A DNA stretch of 9,476 bases from Chloroflexota bacterium (lineage in GTDB: Bacteria; Chloroflexota; Limnocylindria; QHBO01), in assembly GCA_005880165.1 (NCBI GenBank), contig VBJP01000016.1:1-9476 (forward strand), written 5' to 3'. The notes under the pieces were generated by a model, which had not been told where the DNA came from, made no database searches, and saw nothing but the letters and a program-made list of their open reading frames with translations. A program made the position numbers and the translations under genes. Positions 1 to 5,608 of the stretch are shown one piece after another; within the stretch, counting starts at the first letter, position 1, and every line of letters starts with the position of its first letter.

Positions 1-347
1 ACCTTCACCGAGACGAGGAACTCAGAGAGCGCCACCACCGCGGCCGCCCCGCCGCCGGCGCCGTTGAAGATGGCGACCATCTGCGGCATGGCGGTCATCG
101 GTACGCGTCTCGCGCCCAGCACTCCCACCACCGAACCCAGCGCGCCCGCGACCAGCACGATCCACCAGTGCTCGAGCATGCCCGGTGCCGTGGCCACGGT
201 CCAGATCACCACCAGCGCCATGCCGGCGGCGCCGAGCAGGTTGCCGGTCCTCGCGGTCCGCGGCGAAGAGAGGAACTTGAGCGCGAGGATGAAGGTGATC
301 CCCGAGACCAGGTAGACGACGAACGTCAGGACCGCGAGCAGGTTCAC
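1..347 (-). CDS. pntB: NAD(P) transhydrogenase subunit beta, N-terminal part (cut by window edge)
   Basis: This is the first 115 codons of the membrane/NADP(H)-binding subunit of proton-translocating transhydrogenase, which couples proton re-entry to hydride transfer from NADH to NADP+. The visible part is the membrane domain. It begins MNLLAVLTFVVYLVSGITF, followed by a cytoplasmic turn (PRTARTGNLLG, about residues 29-39), a second helix near 39-55, a third near 60-80, and the family loop VPMTAMPQMVAIFNGAGGG at about 82-100. The NADP(H)-binding domain lies beyond the window. The start is GTG at 345-347, which overlaps the TGA stop of pntAB as GTGA, so translational coupling is likely. The gene is the third of the operon and depends on the promoter upstream of pntAA. 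The identification rests on the loop motif, the hydrophobic profile and the operon order. It was read by hand because its GTG start overlaps the previous gene. Confidence 0.93.
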   Translation of the reverse strand, partial: MNLLAVLTFVVYLVSGITFILALKFLSSPRTARTGNLLGAAGMALVVIWTVATAPGMLEHWWIVLVAGALGSVVGVLGARRVPMTAMPQMVAIFNGAGGGAAAVVALSEFLVSVK

Positions 348-655
348 GGTCGATCACCCGGGCGTCGCCGGAACATCTCCAGCATGCGGTCGGTGACCAC
401 GAAGCCGCCGACCACGTTGATCGTGCCGAGCAGGACGGCCACCAGGGCGAGCACGATGCGCAGTGGGTCGTCCGCGGTGGCAGCCACCAGCATCGCGCCT
501 ACCACGATCACGCCATGCACGGCGTTCGCGCCGGACATGAGAGGCGTGTGCAGCATGGTCGGAACCTTGCTCACCACCTCGTAGCCGACGAATCCGGCCA
601 GCACCAGGATGAAGAGCGCATCGAGCAGGGCCCGCGGGTCCAGCGCCTCAGTCAC
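344..655 (-). CDS. pntAB: NAD(P) transhydrogenase subunit alpha part 2 (membrane domain)
   Basis: This 103-residue membrane protein is the small domain II piece of the alpha subunit, encoded separately as in Rhodospirillum rubrum rather than fused to the NAD-binding domain as in E. coli PntA. Three hydrophobic segments are visible at about residues 11-26, 42-59 and 66-88. Between the first two lies the family motif VPTMLHTPLMSGANAVHGV (31-49). A short basic tail (RRRPGDRP) follows. It packs with PntB to form the proton channel. The start is GTG at 653-655, overlapping the pntAA stop as GTGA, and its own stop overlaps the pntB GTG in the same way. The length is normal for the split form. No independent promoter is evident. 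Confidence 0.95.
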   Translation of the reverse strand: MTEALDPRALLDALFILVLAGFVGYEVVSKVPTMLHTPLMSGANAVHGVIVVGAMLVAATADDPLRIVLALVAVLLGTINVVGGFVVTDRMLEMFRRRPGDRP

Positions 656-1893
656 CCGGAAGCTCCCGGTGCGCTGGGACGGCTCGCCGCAGCCGGCTTC
701 TTTGGTGGCTCCGTTGCAGTCTCCGGCGCGTTCCGCGGCACCGGAGCCGGCTCGATACCGAGCGCCTTGGCCGTCGCCTCGTGGACGACGCCGCCGGCGT
801 GCGTGATGGTTGCGCCGCGCGTGATCTCGTCGTCGAAGTTGAGGACCAGCTCCCCGGAAGGGACGAGATGCTTCACCAGCGTCTGGATGTTCTTGCTGAG
901 CATCTGGGTAGCACTGGCAGGCATGGTGGCCGGCAGGTTGGTATGACCGATGATCAGCACCCCGTGCTTGACGACCTCCTTGCCGGGCTCCGTCAGCTCG
1001 CAGTTGCCGCCCGCCTCCGCCGCAAGATCGATGATCACCGACCCGGGCCGCATGGTCTTGACCATCTCCTCGGTGATCAGCCGCGGAGCGGGCCGGCCCG
1101 GGATGAGTGCGGTGGTGATGACCGCATCGGCCTCCCCGACGCGGGAGGCGATCAGCTCCGCCTGGCGCCGCTTGTAGTCCTCGCTCATCTCGCGGGCGTA
1201 GCCGCCGGACGTCTCGGCCTGGGACTTCTCCTCATCGGTCATCTCGACCTCCAGGAAGGTTCCACCCAGCGACTGCACCTGCTCCTTGACGACAGGGCGC
1301 ACGTCGATGGCTTCGACGACCGCGCCAAGACGTTTCGCGGTGCCGATCGCCATCAGCCCCGCCACACCGGCGCCAAACACCAGGAATCGAGCCGGGCGCA
1401 CCGTCCCGGCCGCGGTGGTTAGCAGGGGCATGAACTTCGGCAGGCGCTCGGCGGCGATCACCACGGCCTTGTAGCCGGCTACGGTGCTCTGCGAGGAGAG
1501 CGAGTCCATGCTCTGGGCGCGGGTGATGCGCGGGATGGCGTCCATGCTGATCGCCGTCACGCCGCGCTCGGCGAGCGCTTGCGCCAGCGTGGGATTGGAG
1601 AGCGGTCCCAACGTGCCGATCAGCACCTGGCCGGACTTCAGCCGAGCCACCTCCGCCTCCGAAGGGCGTCCAGTGCGAAGGACCATGTCCGCATCGCGGT
1701 AGAGGGCTTCGGCGTCCTCGACGACCGATGCCCCTGCCTCGCGGTAGGCGTCGTCGCCAATGAAGGACCCCTCTCCGGCCCCGGCCTCTACGAGGACCTG
1801 GTTGCCGTCGGCGATGAGCTGTGCCGCCGACTGCGGTGTCAGCGCGACGCGGGCTTCGCCCTCGGCTGTCTCGCGAGGGACAGCGATCTTCAT
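652..1893 (-). CDS. pntAA: NAD(P) transhydrogenase subunit alpha part 1 (NAD(H)-binding domain I)
   Basis: This 413-residue soluble subunit binds NAD(H) and donates hydride to the NADP+ held by PntB. It has the alanine dehydrogenase/PNT fold. The N-terminal domain opens MKIAVPRETAEGEARVALTP. The RQD loop is present in PRITRAQSMDSLSSQ (121-135), with R122, Q127 and D130 at the positions known to contact nicotinamide in R. rubrum. The dinucleotide-binding Rossmann motif is FGAGVAGL (173-180), with the ribose-binding acid D197 in EAIDVRP. The later IIGHTNLPATMPASAT segment (314-329) is typical. From about 381 the chain is a Pro/Ala-rich tail, presumably a flexible tether to the membrane part. 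The ATG at 1891-1893 fits the family N terminus. The region just upstream has no strong Shine-Dalgarno sequence (a weak AGAAAG on the coding strand). It heads the pnt operon and faces the macrodomain gene across 125 nt. Confidence 0.96.
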   Translation of the reverse strand: MKIAVPRETAEGEARVALTPQSAAQLIADGNQVLVEAGAGEGSFIGDDAYREAGASVVEDAEALYRDADMVLRTGRPSEAEVARLKSGQVLIGTLGPLSNPTLAQALAERGVTAISMDAIPRITRAQSMDSLSSQSTVAGYKAVVIAAERLPKFMPLLTTAAGTVRPARFLVFGAGVAGLMAIGTAKRLGAVVEAIDVRPVVKEQVQSLGGTFLEVEMTDEEKSQAETSGGYAREMSEDYKRRQAELIASRVGEADAVITTALIPGRPAPRLITEEMVKTMRPGSVIIDLAAEAGGNCELTEPGKEVVKHGVLIIGHTNLPATMPASATQMLSKNIQTLVKHLVPSGELVLNFDDEITRGATITHAGGVVHEATAKALGIEPAPVPRNAPETATEPPKKPAAASRPSAPGASG

Positions 1894-1932
1894 CGGACTC
1901 GCTTTCTGCGGGGTGGATGTGCCGGTTACGCG

Positions 1933-1963
1933 CGAACCGCCAGGTCTCGCGACGGGCGGTTCG
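1933..1963. repeat. 9-bp perfect inverted repeat in the pntAA/macrodomain divergent region
   Basis: CGAACCGCC at 1933-1941 is exactly complementary to GGCGGTTCG at 1955-1963, separated by 13 nt. In the minus-strand direction it would form a GC-rich hairpin starting about 3 nt after the predicted pntAA transcription start (near 1966) and about 40 nt before the ATG. It could be a 5' mRNA stem-loop, an operator for a dimeric regulator, or a chance match in GC-rich DNA. The repeat itself is seen directly; the function is inferred. Confidence 0.6.
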
Positions 1964-1971
1964 GGTCCCGA

Positions 1972-1977
1972 AGTGTA
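1972..1977 (-). promoter_or_regulatory. Probable -10 element of the pnt operon promoter
   Basis: The minus strand reads TACACT here, a good TANNNT match. With 6 nt of spacing, transcription would start at the A opposite 1966, giving a leader of about 72 nt before the pntAA ATG at 1893. No TTGACA-like -35 is visible at 16-19 nt spacing, so the call rests on the -10 and its position in the only non-coding gap upstream of the operon. Confidence 0.4.
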
Positions 1978-2018
1978 GCAGCGGGAACGGCGACGATTTG
2001 TTGCGCCATGATGAGCCG

Positions 2019-2567
2019 ATGCCGACCAGGAGCCTGAACATCAACGACCACCGCCTGGAGCTCGAGACCGGCGACATCACGCGCCAGGCGGTCGACGCGA
2101 TCGCCAACGCCGCCAACTCGGCGCTCCGTGGTGGCGGTGGCGTGGACGGAGCGATCCATCGGGCGGCGGGGCCAGGCCTGCTCGACGAGCTGGTGCGCCG
2201 CTATCCGAACGGCACGCCGACCGGCAGTGCCGTCGAGACGAGCGGTCACCGCCTCGCGGCGCGGTGGGTCCTCCACGCCGTGGGCCCCGTCTGGCAGGGA
2301 GGGAGCCACGGCGAGGCAGAGCAGCTCGCCGGGGCGTATCGGGCCTGTCTGGGGCTCTGCGAACGGCTCGGTGCTCGCAGCGTGGCCTTCCCGGCCATCA
2401 GCATGGGGATCTACGGTTACCCGGGCGACCAGGGGGCCCGGATCGCGGTCCACACGGTCGCGGAGCACCTGCGCGGCGAGACATCGCTCGACCTGGTTCG
2501 CTTCGTCCTCTTCTCGGACGAGACGCGCGCTCTCTTCGACGCGGCGCTCGACGAAGAGGCGCGGTGA
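2019..2567 (+). CDS. Macrodomain protein, MacroD/YmdB type (O-acetyl-ADP-ribose deacetylase / ADP-ribosyl hydrolase)
   Basis: This is a 182-residue single macrodomain, close to the length of E. coli YmdB (177). Motifs appear in order: the GDIT adenine-site motif at 18-21; NAANSALRGGGGVDGAIHRA at 30-49, with N33 and D43 matching the conserved Asn and catalytic Asp of MacroD enzymes; then HAVGPVW; and FPAISMGIYGYP, the phosphate-binding loop. Known family reactions are deacetylation of O-acetyl-ADP-ribose and removal of mono-ADP-ribose from acidic residues or nucleic acid ends; which applies here cannot be told. The ATG at 2019 was chosen because the reading frame upstream has no homology-like content and because it places GDIT at the family-typical distance. 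Two upstream ATGs (2008, 2011) are out of frame. No Shine-Dalgarno or TANNNT box is obvious. The gene is divergent from pntAA and convergent with the flavoprotein gene, 12 nt away. Confidence 0.93.
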   Translation: MPTRSLNINDHRLELETGDITRQAVDAIANAANSALRGGGGVDGAIHRAAGPGLLDELVRRYPNGTPTGSAVETSGHRLAARWVLHAVGPVWQGGSHGEAEQLAGAYRACLGLCERLGARSVAFPAISMGIYGYPGDQGARIAVHTVAEHLRGETSLDLVRFVLFSDETRALFDAALDEEAR

Positions 2568-2574
2568 TCGCGCC
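2558..2574. terminator. GC hairpin at the macrodomain/flavoprotein convergent junction, possible bidirectional terminator
   Basis: GGCGCG (2558-2563) and CGCGCC (2569-2574) form a perfect 6-bp stem with a 5-nt loop that contains most of the macrodomain stop codon. It sits at the 12-nt gap between two convergent genes, where a terminator is expected. There is no T-tract on either side, so it is not a canonical intrinsic terminator. Confidence 0.35.
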
Positions 2575-2579
2575 GCCGG

Positions 2580-3779
2580 TCAGTCGCTCGGCGCCAGTCC
2601 CGATGTCCGCAGGCCGAGCTTGGCCTCTCGCGGGCCCAACCTGAAGCGGCCGTCGCCCGGGTCGATGCGCTCGATCATCGGCAGATCCCCGAGGACCTGC
2701 GCGGCGACGTATTCCCCGATCACCGGGCCGTGCTTGAACCCGTGCCCGGACCCGCCACCCACGACCCACACGTTGTCCCATTCGGGGTGGCGATCGATGA
2801 TGAAGTGCGTGTCAGGCGTCGATTCGTACTGACACACCCGGCCTTCCGAGACGGGCTGGTCGGCGAGCGCCGGGAATCGCGCACTCAGCAGGCGGCGGGC
2901 CGCGGCCACCCGCTCGTCTGACAAGCGCCGCTCGAGACGGTCGGGCTCGACGATCGGTCCCGGCCAGTCTGGAGCGACCTTGAAGCCGCGCCCCTCGATC
3001 GAGGGCAGGCCGTAGTAGGCGGCGTCGTAGTCCGCCCAGGTGGGTACAGAGCCGCCGTCGAAGCGGTCGTCGCCCGGGGGCGTCGCAAAGTAGACGAGCT
3101 CCTGGCGGGTGACGCTCAGCTGGCCGTCGAGCACAGAGGGCAGCAGACCCGCCAGCCACGGACCCGCGGCCAGCACGAACGCGTCCGCCCGCAGCTCGCT
3201 GCCACCCTGCGTCGTGAGCCGGGCCAGGCGCCCACCCGCGCCATCGGTCCCGTCCGGCGAGACGACTCGCGCCCGCTCCAGGCGGCCGCCGTCACGGAGG
3301 AAACGGTCGACCAGCGCGAGCATTGCCCTCCGCGACATCAGCACCCCAGCCTCGGGCTCGTACAGTGCCCACGTGATCCCATCCCCGGCGATCTGCGGCC
3401 AGTGCCGGTCCATCTCGTCCGTTTCTAGGCGCTGGGCCGGGATGCCAAGCCGGGTCAGGGTCGCGAGCGACTCGGCCTCGAAGCCGTCTTCGCGGTGTGC
3501 AAACCACAGGACACCGGTCGGCACGAGGAGGCTCGCATGAGCCTCCTCCTCCAGCAAGCGCCATTGCGCCTGCGAGGTCCGCTGCCAGCGGGGGTAGACC
3601 TCGTCAGCGCCGTGCGCGGATCGCGTCACCCGCGTCTCGTCGCCGGAGGTCGCGAGCGACGATGCCGGCGAGTACTGGTCCACGATGGTCACATCGAGGC
3701 CATGACGGCGGAGCCAATGCGCCGTCCAGGCGCCCATGACGCCGGCGCCCAGCACGACCACCGAACCGCTCCCCGCCAT
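2580..3779 (-). CDS. FAD-dependent amine oxidase, monomeric sarcosine oxidase / N-methyltryptophan oxidase-like
   Basis: This 399-residue DAO-family flavoenzyme is expected to oxidise a secondary or N-methyl amino acid with O2, giving an imine and H2O2. The FAD dinucleotide-binding motif is VVVLGAGVMG (7-16), with an acid at the second strand end (TIVDQ, D34). The flavin-proximal SGDETRVTR block is at 45-53. Residues matching the monomeric sarcosine oxidase active site are visible: K267 in GFKVAPD (the O2-activating lysine), C316 in RVCQYESTPD (the covalent 8-alpha-S-cysteinyl FAD attachment) and K349 in GSGHGFKHG. The length matches the family (about 370-400). It stands alone with no heterotetrameric sarcosine oxidase subunits nearby, so the substrate is unknown. 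ATG at 3779 is directly before the Rossmann motif, with a TACCAT box 6 nt upstream and no Shine-Dalgarno. Glycine oxidase or another DAO member is less likely because of the Cys/Lys pattern. Confidence 0.88.
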   Translation of the reverse strand: MAGSGSVVVLGAGVMGAWTAHWLRRHGLDVTIVDQYSPASSLATSGDETRVTRSAHGADEVYPRWQRTSQAQWRLLEEEAHASLLVPTGVLWFAHREDGFEAESLATLTRLGIPAQRLETDEMDRHWPQIAGDGITWALYEPEAGVLMSRRAMLALVDRFLRDGGRLERARVVSPDGTDGAGGRLARLTTQGGSELRADAFVLAAGPWLAGLLPSVLDGQLSVTRQELVYFATPPGDDRFDGGSVPTWADYDAAYYGLPSIEGRGFKVAPDWPGPIVEPDRLERRLSDERVAAARRLLSARFPALADQPVSEGRVCQYESTPDTHFIIDRHPEWDNVWVVGGGSGHGFKHGPVIGEYVAAQVLGDLPMIERIDPGDGRFRLGPREAKLGLRTSGLAPSD

Positions 3780-3785
3780 GGACCG

Positions 3786-3791
3786 ATGGTA
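3786..3791 (-). promoter_or_regulatory. -10 element for a likely leaderless flavoprotein transcript
   Basis: The minus strand reads TACCAT, 6 nt before the ATG at 3779, so transcription would begin at or next to the start codon. No Shine-Dalgarno sequence lies between. No clear -35 is visible. The 56-nt gap must hold promoters for both divergent genes. Confidence 0.45.
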
Positions 3792-3822
3792 GCGGCCCCA
3801 GCCTTCGGGTCGGCGCCTGCGC

Positions 3823-3828
3823 TAGGCT
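3823..3828 (+). promoter_or_regulatory. -10 element for a likely leaderless ABC transporter transcript
   Basis: TAGGCT ends 7 nt before the GTG start at 3836, the spacing expected if transcription begins at the first base of the start codon. There is no Shine-Dalgarno upstream. This also supports the GTG as the true start. No -35 match was found. Confidence 0.45.
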
Positions 3829-3835
3829 TGCGAGC

Positions 3836-4807
3836 GTGGAGGGCGAGGGTCCGGGGAGCACGCCGCCGGCGATCCAGACCGAGGGATTGACCAAGCACTA
3901 CGGCTCGGTCCGCGCGCTCAACGCGTTGTCGATCGAGGTGCGAGTCGGCGAGATCTTCGGCTTCCTGGGTCCGAATGGATCCGGCAAGTCGACGACCATC
4001 CGAACGCTGCTGGGATATCTCCACGCGACCGCGGGGAGGGCCCGGGTGCTCGGGCTCGACGTCGAGCGGGAGAGCGTGGAGATCCGGCGCAAGACCGGAT
4101 ACCTGCCCGGCGGCATCGCGCTCTACGGATCGCTCTCCGGGGCGGATGCACTCGAGTACCTCTCCGAGCTGCAGGGTCAACCAGCCACACGGCGCAACGA
4201 GCTGTGCGAACGGCTGCAGCTCTCGACCAGTGACCTGCGGCGTCGGATCCGGGACTACTCGCGCGGCATGCGCCAGAAGCTGGGAGTCATCCAGGCTCTG
4301 CAGCACGATCCCGAGCTGGCGATCCTCGACGAGCCGACGGAGGGGCTCGACCCGCTGATGCAGCATGCGTTCTACGGGATCCTCGAGGACATGCGGGCCG
4401 CCGGTCGCACTATCTTCTTCAGCTCGCACGTCCTGCCCGAGGTCGAACGAGTCTGCGACCGCGTCGCCATCATCCGCGCCGGTGAGCTGATGGCGCTGCA
4501 GACCGTGGATGACCTGCTGGCGCGCCGCAAGCGCAGGATCACGCTGCGTTGGCGCGGCGCGGCACCCGATCTCTCCTTCGTCCCGGGCCTCGCCGACCTG
4601 CAGGTGCGCGGCGATCGCGCGACGGCGACCCTGGCCGGCGAGGTGGGTCCTTTCGTCCGAGCGGTCGCGTCGCCGGCACTCGAGGACCTGACCATCGAGC
4701 CGGCCAGCCTGGAGGAGGCATTCCTGGAGTTCTACGCGGATGGTGAGGGGCCAGGCCATGTTCCACGGGAGATGGGCTCGGCCCAACCCTCCGAGGAGCC
4801 GCGATGA
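3836..4807 (+). CDS. ABC transporter ATP-binding protein (ABC-2 exporter type)
   Basis: This 323-residue nucleotide-binding subunit is predicted to drive the permease encoded immediately downstream. Walker A is GPNGSGKST (45-53), the signature is YSRGMRQ (141-147, the RGM-Q form usual in ABC-2 exporters rather than LSGGQ), Walker B is LAILDEP (161-167), the D-loop is GLDP (170-173) and the switch histidine is H198 in FSSHVLPE. The Q-loop position reads GYLPGG, without the usual glutamine, as in related drug/bacitracin-type ATPases with GYLPGE. Residues from about 235 form a C-terminal extension ending EAFLEFYADG, typical of this group, then a short polar tail. The GTG start at 3836 precedes ITKHYG-type family sequence (here LTKHYGSVRAL) by a normal distance. 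Its stop overlaps the permease ATG as ATGA. The substrate cannot be deduced. Confidence 0.94.
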   Translation: MEGEGPGSTPPAIQTEGLTKHYGSVRALNALSIEVRVGEIFGFLGPNGSGKSTTIRTLLGYLHATAGRARVLGLDVERESVEIRRKTGYLPGGIALYGSLSGADALEYLSELQGQPATRRNELCERLQLSTSDLRRRIRDYSRGMRQKLGVIQALQHDPELAILDEPTEGLDPLMQHAFYGILEDMRAAGRTIFFSSHVLPEVERVCDRVAIIRAGELMALQTVDDLLARRKRRITLRWRGAAPDLSFVPGLADLQVRGDRATATLAGEVGPFVRAVASPALEDLTIEPASLEEAFLEFYADGEGPGHVPREMGSAQPSEEPR

Positions 4808-5607
4808 GTGGCGTGCTGCTGGTGAGGGTCTGGCGCTTCGCGTCGACTCGACTGGTGATCGTGACGCTGGCCACCCTCGTCTGGGGCTGGCTGCTCCTCT
4901 TCTTCTACAGCCAGTTCTCGGAGGCGATCCGCCAGCTGGCGGTCCAGAGCCCGATCTTCAAGCAGTTCACCAACTTTGGGTCGGGCAACCTGTTCACCAT
5001 CTCGGGCGCGATCACGCTGGGCACGCAGCATCCACTCGTGATCGCCCTGATCGGCATCTTCGCGGTGGGAGGCGCCGCCCTGGCCATCGCCGGAGAACGT
5101 CAGGCGGGGACCCTGGAGGTGCTGCTGGCGCGCCCGCTCCCGCGGCGCAGCTACCTGCTGACGCAGCTGGTGGCGATCCTGGCCATGGTGGCTTTGCTGG
5201 TTGCCGCGCTACTGTCCGGGATGGCCATCGGGGCGGTCACACAGGGGCTCACCGGTGAGCTGGACCTCGCGCGATTCCCGCTCATGTGGCTGAACGGGCT
5301 GCTGTTGTGGGGCGCGTTCACGAGCTTCAGCCTCGCGGTGTCGGCAAGCTTCGATCGTCCCGGCCCGGCCATCGGTCTGTCGCTCGCATTCCTGCTGGTC
5401 AACTACTTCCTGGAAATTCTGGGCTCGTTCTGGACCGATGCGAAGTGGACGCAGGAGTACTCGCTCTTCCACCACTTCCAGTCAGGCGAGATCCTGGCCG
5501 GCAAGGCGGATCCAGCGGATTTCGTCCTGCTGCTGGCGGTCGTCCTGGTCCCGCTGGGGTACGCGCTATGGATCTTTCCACGCCGGGACCTGGCGGCGCC
5601 CGCCTAG
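4804..5607 (+). CDS. ABC-2 type transporter permease
   Basis: This is a 267-residue membrane protein with six hydrophobic segments at about residues 17-35, 77-96, 120-146, 160-180, 188-208 and 239-257, the ABC-2 permease arrangement. Between segments 2 and 3 lies GERQAGTLEVLLARPLPRR (97-115), the E-x-GT-LE-L-PL-RR coupling motif common in these permeases. The C terminus ends FPRRDLAAPA, matching the F-x-RRDL ending seen in many family members. The ATG at 4804 overlaps the ATPase stop, so the two are co-translated and should form a 2+2 exporter. It ends 1 nt before the stop codon of the convergent cyclase gene. Substrate unknown; antibiotic, lipid or peptide export are all possible for this family. 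Confidence 0.92.
   Translation: MSGVLLVRVWRFASTRLVIVTLATLVWGWLLLFFYSQFSEAIRQLAVQSPIFKQFTNFGSGNLFTISGAITLGTQHPLVIALIGIFAVGGAALAIAGERQAGTLEVLLARPLPRRSYLLTQLVAILAMVALLVAALLSGMAIGAVTQGLTGELDLARFPLMWLNGLLLWGAFTSFSLAVSASFDRPGPAIGLSLAFLLVNYFLEILGSFWTDAKWTQEYSLFHHFQSGEILAGKADPADFVLLLAVVLVPLGYALWIFPRRDLAAPA
5592..5604. terminator. Short GC hairpin at the permease/cyclase convergent junction
   Basis: GGCGG (5592-5596) and CCGCC (5600-5604) form a 5-bp stem with a CGC loop directly before the permease TAG. The two convergent genes are separated by a single base, so any terminator must lie in coding sequence. There is no T-tract and the stem is short; it could well be chance or codon-driven. Confidence 0.22.
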
Positions 5608-5608
5608 C

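Noticed and set aside
1821..2018. N-terminal extension of the macrodomain protein by 66 residues
   Set aside because: It overlaps the pntAA coding start, lacks family-like sequence, and the shorter form matches the normal YmdB length.
1232..2116. A 294-codon minus-strand frame covering the pntAA 5' half and the divergent gap
   Set aside because: It is an out-of-frame shadow of pntAA that would also cover the macrodomain start; its product is low-complexity Arg-rich.
3800..3828. AGCCT/AGGCT inverted repeat in the flavoprotein/ABC gap
   Set aside because: Only 5 bp with a 19-nt spacer; expected by chance in this composition.
3689..4786. A 365-codon open frame on the minus strand, opposite the ABC ATPase
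   Set aside because: The plus strand carries an unmistakable ATPase with all motifs in order; the antisense product has no family-like features and also overlaps the start of the flavoprotein.
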